Positions 8,484-16,650 of a DNA stretch of 64,000 nucleotides are shown one piece after another (the first letter of the stretch is position 1; the number at the start of each line of letters is the position of its first letter). Location: positions 1,612,001 to 1,676,000 of the forward strand of contig NZ_CP016033.1 of NCBI RefSeq assembly GCF_001663175.1. Reading direction: 5' to 3'. The notes beneath the pieces are model-generated. The model worked only from the letters and a program-made list of their open reading frames with translations. It was not told where the DNA came from and searched no databases. Position numbers and translations under genes: made by a program. Origin of the DNA: Erythrobacter neustonensis. Its GTDB lineage: Bacteria > Pseudomonadota > Alphaproteobacteria > Sphingomonadales > Sphingomonadaceae.

Positions 8484-10119
8484 ATGAGCATGAAGACCAA
8501 GACCGCGCGCTGGTCCTATTCCAAGCATCAATGGCTGGGGCTGATCGGCGGAGTCAGTCTGCTGGTGTGGGGCCTCTCCGGCCTCACCCATATTGCCATG
8601 GTGCTGTTCGGCCCGCAGCAGGCGGCGTTCATGCCGCCTGCGGCCACGGTCGCGCTCGAAGGGGCGCGGCCGATTGCGCAGACCCTTGCAGAACAGGGCA
8701 TCGCCGGGGCGGTAGCGGTGAAGACCGTCCCCGCGCCCGGCGGCGGGGTGCTGTGGCAGGTTACCGCGGCAGCAGACGGCGCGCGGCGCTACTTCCGCCC
8801 CGCAGACGGCAGCGAAGTAACCGGCGGTGACCGGGCGCAGGCCGAATTCCTCGCCCGCCACTACCTCGCAACTGACCGGCCGATCACTGCGGCACGGCTC
8901 CAGACCAAATTCGATGCCGACTACCCTTGGGTCAACCGCTTGCTGCCGGTGTGGAAGCTGGAGTTTGCGGGGGACGACGGCCTCACCGCCTATGTCCACA
9001 CCGAAACCTCCAGTCTCGCGGGCGTCAACAATACCACCAAGACCCGCCTGCCATCGATGTTCAGAGCGCTGCACACCTGGGAATGGGTGCCGCCGGGGAT
9101 GGACAGGCTGCGTGTCGTGGTGATCCCGCTAATGGTGGGGAGCTTGCTGGCGCTTGGCCTGACCGGCGCGGCGATGCTCGTGACGGTGCGGCGCAAGAAG
9201 CAGCTGCCGGGAGCGCGGGGGTGGCATCGGATGGCTGGCTATGCGCTGGCCCTGCCGCTGATCATGTTCTCGGCCTCGGGCATCTACCATCTGATCCAGT
9301 CGGCGCTGGCACCGCCCGTCAGCCAGCTTAAGATGGGCAAGCCCGTCAATGTCGCGAGCGGCAAATGGCCCGTCGAGGCCGACTGGGCGCTGATCGCCAA
9401 GGGGCGGGACATCGCCTCGGTCGCGCTGGTCGAGGGGGCCGAGGGTCAGCCGTTCTACCGCGTCGGCCTTGCGCCAAAAGGCCCGATGGGTGGCGGCGAG
9501 CATGACCACACCCCCGCCAAGACGGCAGCGGCGGATCATGGCATGGCAGGCCACGACCACGCGGCGATGATGGCGGCACAGGCCAAGGCCCCCACCACCG
9601 ACGCCGAAATCCGCGAGGCGCGCTTTGCCGGGATCAAGCTTGATGGCCCGGCGATCTACCTCGATGCCGCCACCGGTAACGTGGTGAATTCCGGCGACAA
9701 GGACCTTGCCCTTGCCATCGCCCGCCGCTTCACCGGTGCGCCCGACAGCACGGTGACGGGGGGTGCAGCTCGTCACCCGCTTCAGCCACGAATACGACTT
9801 CCGCAACAAGCGCCTGCCGGTCTGGCGGGTCGATTACGGCGCGCCGGTCAAGGCCAGCCTGTTCGTCGCTACCGGCACGGGCGTGCTGGTCGACCGGGTA
9901 GCGGACGGGGAGAAGCCCGAACGCCTCGTGTTCAGCTTCATCCACAAGTGGAACTTCCTGTTCCCCGTCGGACGCCTCGCGCAGAACGTGATCGTGGGCG
10001 TGTTCGCCATAGCCCTCATCGGCTTCATGGCGGTGTTGGGCCTGGGAATGGATCTGCTCCGTCGCCTTCGGGCGCGGCTTCAGGGCCAGAGGCAGGACGA
10101 GGACGTTGGCACAACGTAA
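8484..10119 (+). pseudogene. PepSY-associated membrane protein (ferric reductase-like), frameshifted
   Basis: The start at 8484 follows GAGGGAGGCAGCG, a good ribosome-binding site 11 bases after the receptor's stop. The product begins with a membrane helix (LIGGVSLLVWGLSGLTHIAMVLF) and has further helices near residues 210-230 and 250-270. It carries a histidine/methionine-rich loop (HDHTPAK, DHGMAGHDHAAMM) that could bind metal. A run of six G at 9758-9763 shifts the frame. Beyond it the correct continuation (VTRFSHEYDFRNKRLPVWRVDYG and a last membrane helix) lies in another frame and ends at 10119. Five G would restore one protein of about 545 residues. PepSY-TM proteins beside TonB receptors are thought to reduce or release siderophore iron. 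A sequencing error is the alternative. Confidence 0.75.
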
Positions 10120-10125
10120 GTAAAA

Positions 10126-10148
10126 CAGAATGGTCTCCGACCATTCTG
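10126..10148. terminator. Perfect 10-bp stem-loop between the PepSY gene and the recombinase
   Basis: CAGAATGGTC, a TCC loop and GACCATTCTG form a perfect stem. Read on the minus strand it is followed by TTTTAC, so it could end the recombinase transcript. It is the first of two neighbouring perfect hairpins. Confidence 0.5.
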
Positions 10149-10161
10149 ATTATGGTGTCGT

Positions 10162-10188
10162 CTGCTCCTCGTCGTCAGCGAGGAGCAG
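10162..10188. repeat. Second perfect 10-bp stem-loop beside the recombinase
   Basis: CTGCTCCTCG, a 7-base loop and CGAGGAGCAG form a perfect inverted repeat ending 5 bases before the recombinase stop codon. It could be part of a terminator pair or a recombination site for the adjacent small recombinase. Nothing in the sequence decides between them. Confidence 0.45.
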
Positions 10189-10193
10189 GCCAA

Positions 10194-10826
10194 TCATATC
10201 TCGGTGTTTTCGGCGAGTGCCAGCGCGTCTTCGACGTCGATTCTTAGATAGCGAACCGTGTTCTCGATCTTACTGTGACCGAGAAGAATTTGGACGGCAC
10301 GCAGATTGCCGGTAGCCCTGTAGATGATCGAAGCCTTGGTTCGCCTAAGGGAGTGGGTGCCATATTCGCTTCGCATCGAGCCAATCCCGGACACCCATTC
10401 ATCGACAAGCCGGGCGTATTGTCGTGTGCTGAGGTGCCCGGTGCGATCAACACGGCTTGGGAAGACGTAATCGTCCACGCTGCCGCCCCTGCGCTCAAGC
10501 CAGGCCAGCAAACTGGCGCGGGCATCCGGCAAAATCTCGAACTGGACAGGACGAGTTGTTTTTTGCTGCATCATGATTGCGCGCGTTCGGGTTGGCCTTC
10601 CGTCGACAATGTCGCCGATCTTCATTCGCACAAGGTCGCAGCCGCGCAGTTTGCTGTCTATGGCAAGGTCAAACAGCGCACGATCACGCAAGAGGCCGCG
10701 TTCGTTGAGGTAAAATCGGATTTGACATATCTGCCTCGGCTTTAGCGCGCCCTTCGCGCCAACGGTCCTCCCTGCGTTCCAGACTGGGCGCTGACTTTTG
10801 GTTGTTTCGTTTTCAGGTGTTTCCAT
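10194..10826 (-). CDS. Small tyrosine recombinase, catalytic domain only
   Basis: The 210-residue product has the full catalytic set: SKLRGCDLVRMKIGDI (first Arg), KTTRPVQFEILPDA (Lys), THSLRRTKA (HxxR), LGHSKIENTVRYLRID (His and nucleophile Tyr). It lacks the separate N-terminal core-binding domain of phage integrases and resembles FimB/FimE-sized or plasmid-borne recombinases. I chose the ATG at 10826 (METPENETTKS). The frame continues upstream to 10940, but that extension lacks family features. Two perfect hairpins lie just downstream. It is divergent from nothing obvious, and the decayed iron locus ends 75 bases beyond its stop. It appears intact, unlike the integrase at 5426. Its substrate site is unknown. 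Confidence 0.8.
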   Translation of the reverse strand: METPENETTKSQRPVWNAGRTVGAKGALKPRQICQIRFYLNERGLLRDRALFDLAIDSKLRGCDLVRMKIGDIVDGRPTRTRAIMMQQKTTRPVQFEILPDARASLLAWLERRGGSVDDYVFPSRVDRTGHLSTRQYARLVDEWVSGIGSMRSEYGTHSLRRTKASIIYRATGNLRAVQILLGHSKIENTVRYLRIDVEDALALAENTEI

Positions 10827-11450
10827 GATCGTTCTCCAGTGACCAAAATGGCCGCCGGAAGGATGTCTGCTGGCCTGAAGATTGAAAATGCTGCGGCATC
10901 GATCGACCCAGACCCGGTCATTCTCGGTCGCGATGATCAATGACTGCTTTGCCTAGAGGCTGCAATTCCGGTTTTGAGATCACGAGTAAGCTCTGCTAAT
11001 GACTGCAGATGGGTGGCTAAGCGAATGCCGGCTTATCTAAGATCTGATGGCGCCGCACCAAAGTCACCCGCTGACCGACGCGCAAGGAAAAGCCGCAATC
11101 CACGATCGAGCCGCGCAGTGCCTGCCTTTAAACATCAAGCACGTTTGCCCGCCGCCGTATCAGCGTAACCCGGTCATTGACCACAGCAACGATCAGGGGA
11201 TCGCCGCAAGCGCAATCCGTTTTCCCGCTGCGGCGCAAGCACAAGGTTGGTGCATATCGAAAAGTGGGCAGCAGCAGTTACAGGTAACGGTGCAAAAGAC
11301 ACATTTGTGCGCAATATGGTGTGCCTATATGGGATGGCTCAAACAACGGGCGGATTGGTGCTGATGCGCGGCCAGTGGCAGGATGCCCGAATTTCTGCGT
11401 AACCCGGCGGCGGGAAAAATTGTCGCCGTCCTTGAAATCAGGACATTCAA
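10827..11450. other. Stretch without a supported gene
   Basis: It runs between the recombinase start and a small membrane-protein frame. Short open frames on both strands lack ribosome-binding sites and recognisable composition. I see no RNA gene and no strong hairpin. It may contain the promoter of the recombinase near its left end. Confidence 0.35.
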
Positions 11451-11711
11451 ATGCATAGGGAAAGCGCGTCAGCAGATGACTTGCAGGACGAGGAACTTGT
11501 AGCATTTTCATCCGTGCAGCACCCGCACGAGGAATACAGGTTCGCGGCAAACAGCCAGATCTCTGTGATAGCGATGGGGGTATTGAGCGCATTGAGCGCT
11601 GTGCTGCTGCTAGCTGGAATCGAGGCGGCGCTTACCTATTCGATCGCGTCGGGCTGGATCGATGCGCCCCCTGGCCCGGAATTCTACGCGTCACTGGTCA
11701 AACGATCATGA
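11451..11711 (+). CDS. Possible small single-pass membrane protein
   Basis: The 86-residue frame has a charged acidic N-terminus (SADDLQDEELVAF) and one clear hydrophobic helix at about residues 38-60 (ISVIAMGVLSALSAVLLLAG). A short periplasmic or cytoplasmic tail follows. A weak AGGAC precedes the ATG. It lies upstream of the glycosyltransferase on the same strand, with about 240 bases between them. I recognise no family. The membrane helix and amino-acid use make coding plausible, but this could be a chance frame. Confidence 0.4.
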   Translation: MHRESASADDLQDEELVAFSSVQHPHEEYRFAANSQISVIAMGVLSALSAVLLLAGIEAALTYSIASGWIDAPPGPEFYASLVKRS

Positions 11712-11948
11712 GCCCCAAGGCTGCCTTGGTAGCGAACACGCCGGCGAGCAACGCGAAATCAATTGCTCTGCTCAAACCATCTGAAAACATGGGATTGCAC
11801 TCCTGACCGGGAGGCCTTTTCCGACAGTTTTCTTAGAAACCCTTTATCAGACACTCCTAACGCGTTGGTCACCATAGATCGGCGACAATCGAGAGAAATC
11901 GCCGAAGTGACGTTGACAGCGACCACAGCCTCCCCCCGAGCCGCTCCC

Positions 11949-13313
11949 ATGGTCGAGCGGCGATATTTTGGCCTGCGCCGCGGCCGCCCGTATTGGGTCA
12001 AGCGCGCGCGCCGCCGGAACGCGATCTTTGTCGCAAGCCTGCTTTTCGGCCTCGCTTGGATGGTGTTTTCGGTATGGCTGTCGCTGCCGTGGCTGACGGA
12101 TCTGGGAAACCTGACCCATCCGTTGCTCGCCCTCGCAGTTCTGACTTTCATCGCGTACCTGCCCGGCTTCATGAACGCGTTTCTTCTGTCCAGTCTGGTG
12201 CTGCGGCCGAGCTCGCTCAGAGAGACGCCGATCGAATGGCCGGGCGTGAGCGTGCTCGTCGCGGCTTACAACGAAGAGGCGACGATTGCGGCAACGCTGC
12301 AATCGCTCAGCCAACTCGACTACGCCGGGCCGGTCGAAGTCATCGTCATCGATGATGGCTCCCGCGACCGGACATTCGCAATCGCCGAATCCTGCGCAAG
12401 TCTCTTTGCAGGCCAGACGCAATTCGGCCTGAAAGTGGTGCGGATGGCGCGCAATGGCGGCAAGGCCGCAGCGCTCAATCACGGGCTGAAAGGGGCCAGC
12501 CACGAGCTTATCGTCACGATCGATGCCGATACCCTGCTCGATCCGGACGCCCTAAGATCGGTGGTGGAACACCTTTACGCCGCCCCTCCTCAGACTGCTG
12601 CCGTCGCCGGTTCGGTGCTTGTCGCCAACGCCATGGCGACCCTCACGACCAAGGTGCAACAGTGGGACTATTTCCACGGCATCGCCGCGGTGAAGCGGAT
12701 GCAGGGCATGTTCAATTCCACCCTTGTGGCGCAAGGGGCCTTCTCGCTCTACCGCAAGGCGGCACTTACCGCGGTCGGCGGCTGGCCCGACATGGTGGGC
12801 GAAGACATTGTCCTGACCTGGTCATTACTGCGCGAAGGTTACCGGGTCCGCCATGCAGAAGACGCGGTCGCTTGGACTCATGCACCCGAGGGGTTTTCGC
12901 AACTTGCCAAGCAAAGGCGCCGCTGGGCGCGCGGAATGATCGAGGCGCTCAACCTGCACAAGAGCCTGCTGCTCAAGCCCAGGATCGGCACCATGTTCAT
13001 TCACTGGAACCTGCTGTTCATCGCCATCGACGTTGCTTTCACCTTTGCTTTCTTGCCGGGGCTGGTGCTTGCGGCGCTCGGCATCTACTGGCTTGCGGGC
13101 CCGATCACGCTGCTCGTGCTGCCGATCGCCGCGCTTTGGAACATCATCATCTATCGCATTCAGTCTCGCATGCTGAAGAAGGAGGGGATCACCTACGCCA
13201 AAAGCGCGCTCGGTTTCCTCGTCTACGCGTTCGCTTACACGCTGGTCATGCAACCTGTTTCCGTCTGGGGCTACATGTCGGAATTTTTCGGAAGGAAGAA
13301 GCAATGGGGCTGA
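11949..13313 (+). CDS. Processive family 2 glycosyltransferase (PgaC/cellulose-synthase-like)
   Basis: The protein has two N-terminal membrane helices (FVASLLFGLAWMVFSVWL; LLALAVLTFIAYLPGF), then a cytosolic GT2 domain. The domain carries VLVAAYNEEATI, VIVIDDGSRD, TIDADTLLD, GEDIVLTW and the acceptor motif QRRRW, followed by at least three C-terminal helices. The D, DxD, D, QxxRW set marks a membrane beta-glycosyltransferase that makes and threads a polysaccharide, as PgaC and cellulose synthase do. The frame is open upstream to a TTG at 11763 and includes a GTG at 11907. I took the ATG at 11949 because the conserved part starts there, but no candidate has a strong ribosome-binding site. The stop overlaps the next gene by 10 bases. 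The sugar is not determinable. Confidence 0.8.
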   Translation: MVERRYFGLRRGRPYWVKRARRRNAIFVASLLFGLAWMVFSVWLSLPWLTDLGNLTHPLLALAVLTFIAYLPGFMNAFLLSSLVLRPSSLRETPIEWPGVSVLVAAYNEEATIAATLQSLSQLDYAGPVEVIVIDDGSRDRTFAIAESCASLFAGQTQFGLKVVRMARNGGKAAALNHGLKGASHELIVTIDADTLLDPDALRSVVEHLYAAPPQTAAVAGSVLVANAMATLTTKVQQWDYFHGIAAVKRMQGMFNSTLVAQGAFSLYRKAALTAVGGWPDMVGEDIVLTWSLLREGYRVRHAEDAVAWTHAPEGFSQLAKQRRRWARGMIEALNLHKSLLLKPRIGTMFIHWNLLFIAIDVAFTFAFLPGLVLAALGIYWLAGPITLLVLPIAALWNIIIYRIQSRMLKKEGITYAKSALGFLVYAFAYTLVMQPVSVWGYMSEFFGRKKQWG

Positions 13314-14239
13314 AGCCCGTCGTCCGCATGGCAGCAACGATCCTTGGCGGAGCACTTTTCTTGCCTGCCGCTGTTCAGGCCCAGCAGGCCGGTGCGGGCA
13401 CGCCCGCTGTCGGCACGGAAATTACGGTCTCGAACGACAGCGACGAGACGACAGTCACGCGCGTGGCACTCGATCTCGATCTCAGGAACGATGGCGACGC
13501 GAAGCGTATCGGCGTTCGGCTCGAGAACGTCTGGTATGAACTGCTCGGCGCGTCCGCCGAGCAACGCCAGCGCGTGTTTCTCCAAGCCGGCGACACCGCT
13601 GGGAAATGGACTTGGGCGGCGCGTGTCGGGACGGACGGGGACAACCTGATCGGTTCGGCTTCGGTTTACGACGACTCCCGCTTCCGCAAGGAGCTGTTTG
13701 TCGAGCGCGACATCGTCGAGACTCCGCTTGGTCTCCAGAGGCACCTCTATTCGACTTTCGGCGGTGCCGCGATCGACCTGCCCCTGAACGACCGCAACAC
13801 CCTGACCGTGCTCGGCGGGTTTCAGGAGTTTTCAGGCGACAACGAACGGCTCCACCTGCGGGCCAACTACGTCTACGTGGTAAGCCCCGAAGCGGGTGTC
13901 AGCGCGCAACTGCGAGGCCGATATTTCCACAATACCGTGCCGCGGGAGTTTGACTACTTCTCGCCGCGCGACTTCGTGCAGGCCCTGCCGGTGCTTCAGG
14001 TGCGCCGCTTCGTGAGCGGATGGCAACTGCTGGCGGTCGGCGGAATCGGTGCACAGCGCTTCACCGCATCGCCATGGCAGCAGGCGAACTATGCCGAATT
14101 GTCTGCAAGAAGCCCGCAGCGCGGCCCCTGGAGGGCCGGAGCACAGCTGGTCTACAGCAACACCCCGGGCAACAACGCCTTGCAGAGCACCGACTACACT
14201 TACATTCAGGGACGCGTCACCTTAAGCCGAACCTTCTGA
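13304..14239 (+). CDS. Predicted outer-membrane beta-barrel partner of the glycosyltransferase
   Basis: The 311-residue product starts inside the end of the glycosyltransferase gene, after GAAGGAAGAAGC, so translation is coupled. It has a signal peptide (ILGGALFLPAAVQAQQ), then alternating amphipathic strands with many aromatic residues. It ends in the terminal phenylalanine typical of outer-membrane proteins (RVTLSRTF). A YFSPRDF element recalls the barrel part of PgaA/YaiO-type exopolysaccharide exporters. Together with the upstream GT2 enzyme I infer a minimal polysaccharide synthesis and export pair. There is no visible TPR domain, so it is shorter than PgaA or BcsC. The family call is tentative; the outer-membrane location is well supported. 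Confidence 0.6.
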   Translation: MGLKPVVRMAATILGGALFLPAAVQAQQAGAGTPAVGTEITVSNDSDETTVTRVALDLDLRNDGDAKRIGVRLENVWYELLGASAEQRQRVFLQAGDTAGKWTWAARVGTDGDNLIGSASVYDDSRFRKELFVERDIVETPLGLQRHLYSTFGGAAIDLPLNDRNTLTVLGGFQEFSGDNERLHLRANYVYVVSPEAGVSAQLRGRYFHNTVPREFDYFSPRDFVQALPVLQVRRFVSGWQLLAVGGIGAQRFTASPWQQANYAELSARSPQRGPWRAGAQLVYSNTPGNNALQSTDYTYIQGRVTLSRTF

Positions 14240-14875
14240 TTTGCGGACTCAACTTTTTAGGATCCGCTTACGCAGACGCAAAGCTAGCGGAGAGCTGACA
14301 CGCCCAGCGTACGCGCGGCACCGCTGATCGAGCCGGATAGGCAGACTTGGAAAGAGACGATGAGCGCGCGCGGGTCCAGCCCAGCGGACAGGTCGCTGGT
14401 CGCTGGAAAGGCTCGAAGTCGTCATGATGAGTTTTTGGTGCACAAAGGGCCGCGCCGCAAAGGTGGACTTCTGCGGGGATATCGAATTGCCCATGGTTGC
14501 CAGCCTGAAGGGCGAATTGTGCAACCATAACGAGCGAACTTGGCGAGCAGACCTGGATCGTTTAAGCTATCGACGCTGGAAAGAGGCGACCAATCCGCCA
14601 ACACCTTGCTTTCGGTCGCAATTCTTCCGTGCCTGAGCAATTTTTGATTTGCCGATTTCGCTAAAAGCAGCCGTTTGGATTGGACTTGGGGAATGGCGGC
14701 TCGGTCCCACCACGCGGCGTTCACTTCGGCAACAGGCGACGAAGTCAGATGATTTCACACATATGGCACTGGAATACATGCTTTACCCCAAACCTGCCGC
14801 TGATGGATAAGTCAGTATTTGGGGCGATGGGCACCTACAAATCGGGCGAGATTAACAGCGAAACTGTAGCGAAGT
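14240..14875. other. Stretch without a supported gene
   Basis: Short frames occur on both strands (the longest about 100 codons, at 14422-14724 minus), but none has a ribosome-binding site, family feature or the base bias of neighbouring genes. I find no tRNA, clear terminator or repeat. The sequence looks like degraded intergenic DNA. Confidence 0.35.
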
Positions 14876-15115
14876 TTAACTTCTTTCCGCCTTTGAGACG
14901 TTGTCTAAGCTGTCCTCCAGCATCACAAGCACGGGTACTTCCTTTTCTTCGCGCGCTGCCTCAAGCCAGAACTCTGCAATCCATATTCCCCAAGGAACAT
15001 ATATCAGAATTGCTGCAGCAATCGTGGTAAATATGCACGACAACAAGAAGCCTAACCCGCGGCCTATAGCAAAGCCCACGAAACCACTGACAATGCCAGG
15101 AAGCAGTCCTATCAT
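14876..15115 (-). CDS. Small membrane protein of unknown function
   Basis: The 79-residue frame starts MIGLLPGIVSGFVGFAIGRG and contains two hydrophobic segments (residues 1-20 and 22-46). An acidic and basic cytosolic tail follows (EAAREEKEVPVLVMLEDSL). The ATG is preceded on the minus strand by GAAAGAGACCGTC, an acceptable ribosome-binding site. The hydrophobic-then-charged pattern is unlikely in a random frame. I recognise no family, and no neighbouring gene suggests a role. Confidence 0.5.
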   Translation of the reverse strand: MIGLLPGIVSGFVGFAIGRGLGFLLSCIFTTIAAAILIYVPWGIWIAEFWLEAAREEKEVPVLVMLEDSLDNVSKAERS

Positions 15116-15924
15116 GACGGTCTCTTTCGACGGATCATTCCTGCTTAATCTCGCTTCCGATGCCCTGCTGCCATTAAAGGGGCAACAACATCACCTATCC
15201 CCAGCAAGGGATGAGTTCGGATGAGTGATGGGCAGTCGTCAAGGGCGTAGATGTCATCCTTCACGCAAGGGCGCACATGTTTTGGCCTGCCAGTCATCGC
15301 GCATTCCCCGCCAAAAAACGACTAATCTGTCTCCCCCAACTCTCGGACCTGTTCGAGCCATGTGTGCCATGCTCCGCGAACGACACCAAATGTCAGCAGC
15401 AGTCGCTCACCTTGCGCCGGTTAACGACAGCTTAGTCTCATATCCTGCCATTCAGACTTGCTGGTCTACTGCGCAGCGCGATTCCGGGGTCCAAGTTTCC
15501 AAGCTGCGATTTCCTCGTCGAGTTGGGGGCTGGGCTCTAGCTGAAAAGTCCGAAACATAGGCACACCGAACGCGACAGGTCGCAATGATATCATTCTGAT
15601 TTGAGACCCGAAAACGGCGAAAATGGGTGTGGTAGCTTCTTAATCAAATCCGACCGCCCAATAAGATTCGACGAATTTGGCGCTAAACCACTGAAAAGGC
15701 TTAACAACTCTGTCAAGTTCAGCCATCCGAATCTGATCGACGATTCCCAACTTTGAATCCGATCCGGACTGTCCCAAGTTTTCCACATGCATTCAGCGAT
15801 TTTGGGGTGTCGGTTGGGGGCCAGAGAAAACTGGAGAGCCAATATTACGCTTTGATCTCAATTCAATAAGCCAATGTTTGGCTTCCCTTAACCCCCTCCA
15901 GTCGCCGCGCTTTTGTCGTGGTGA
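15116..15924. other. Long stretch without a supported gene
   Basis: About 800 bases lie between the small membrane protein and the HAD gene. Two frames of 80-110 codons exist (15225-15560 plus, 15591-15842 minus), but their composition and lack of start signals argue against coding. The right half is less GC-rich than the genes around it. I see no RNA gene or repeat. Confidence 0.35.
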
Positions 15925-16650
15925 TCAGCAGCCCAGCCGATCTGCCAGTTCGATAATGCTGTCCGCGCGCCATTCCCATGCCTGTTCGTGGTGCGCGTCG
16001 GGGGCGGGGGCGCCGCCGTATTCCTGCGGGCGGTCGACATAGGCGCATTGCAGACCGGTAGCACGCGCGGCGGCGAGATCGCCGTGGTGCGCGGCGACGA
16101 GGCATAAGTCGTGCGGTGCAATTGCGAGCAGTTCGGCGGTGCGCAGATAGGCGCGCCGGTCGGGCTTGTAGAACCCGCTGACCTCCGCGCCGAGGATCGC
16201 GTCCCACGGCAGGCCCGCAGCCCGTGCCATGTCGAGCAGCAGCGCGACGTTGCCGTTGGACAAGGTGACAACCGGAAACCGCGCCTTGAGCCGCGTCAGT
16301 CCCTCGACCGCATCGGGCCACGGATCGAGCCGGTGCCACGCATGGTTCCAGTCGGCGAGCATCGCTGCGTCCAGCGTCGCCACGTCCGCGCCCCAGTCGC
16401 GCAGGGTGTTTTCGAGCATCTCGCGGTGGAGAATGTCGAGCGGCACGAAATCGCGGCCCGATGCCTTCATCCCCTGCATCGCCGCGATATATTGCGCGCG
16501 CCACGCATCGGCGAAGGCGGCGGGATCGCGCTCCCCCATGCCGATCTCGGCGAGAAATACCGCCGATTCGCGCGCTATGCTGGTGCGCCAGTCGACCACG
16601 GTGCCGAACACGTCGAAGGCGAGCGCCTTGGGCAGAACCGGCGACCCCAT
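15925..16650 (-). CDS. Haloacid dehalogenase type II (HAD superfamily)
   Basis: The 241-residue product has the HAD motifs in order: nucleophile block FDVFGTVVDWR near residue 11, TLSNGN (motif II Ser), GFYKPDRRAY (motif III Lys) and AAHHGDLAAARATG (acidic motif). The DVFGTVVDWR and SNGN wording is that of 2-haloacid dehalogenases, which hydrolyse the carbon-halogen bond of 2-haloacids through an aspartyl ester. Broad-specificity members act on phosphate esters. The ATG at 16650 shares one base with the stop of the upstream acylase gene, so the two are translated as an operon. The true substrate is not visible. Confidence 0.85.
   Translation of the reverse strand: MGSPVLPKALAFDVFGTVVDWRTSIARESAVFLAEIGMGERDPAAFADAWRAQYIAAMQGMKASGRDFVPLDILHREMLENTLRDWGADVATLDAAMLADWNHAWHRLDPWPDAVEGLTRLKARFPVVTLSNGNVALLLDMARAAGLPWDAILGAEVSGFYKPDRRAYLRTAELLAIAPHDLCLVAAHHGDLAAARATGLQCAYVDRPQEYGGAPAPDAHHEQAWEWRADSIIELADRLGC

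Noticed and set aside
12662..13303. Upstream extension of the outer-membrane protein through the glycosyltransferase gene
   Set aside because: The signal peptide and ribosome-binding site place the start at 13304.
14240..15924. Several 80-110 codon frames as genes
   Set aside because: They have no start signals, no family features and atypical composition. Only the frame at 14876-15115 was kept, on the strength of its membrane helices and ribosome-binding site.
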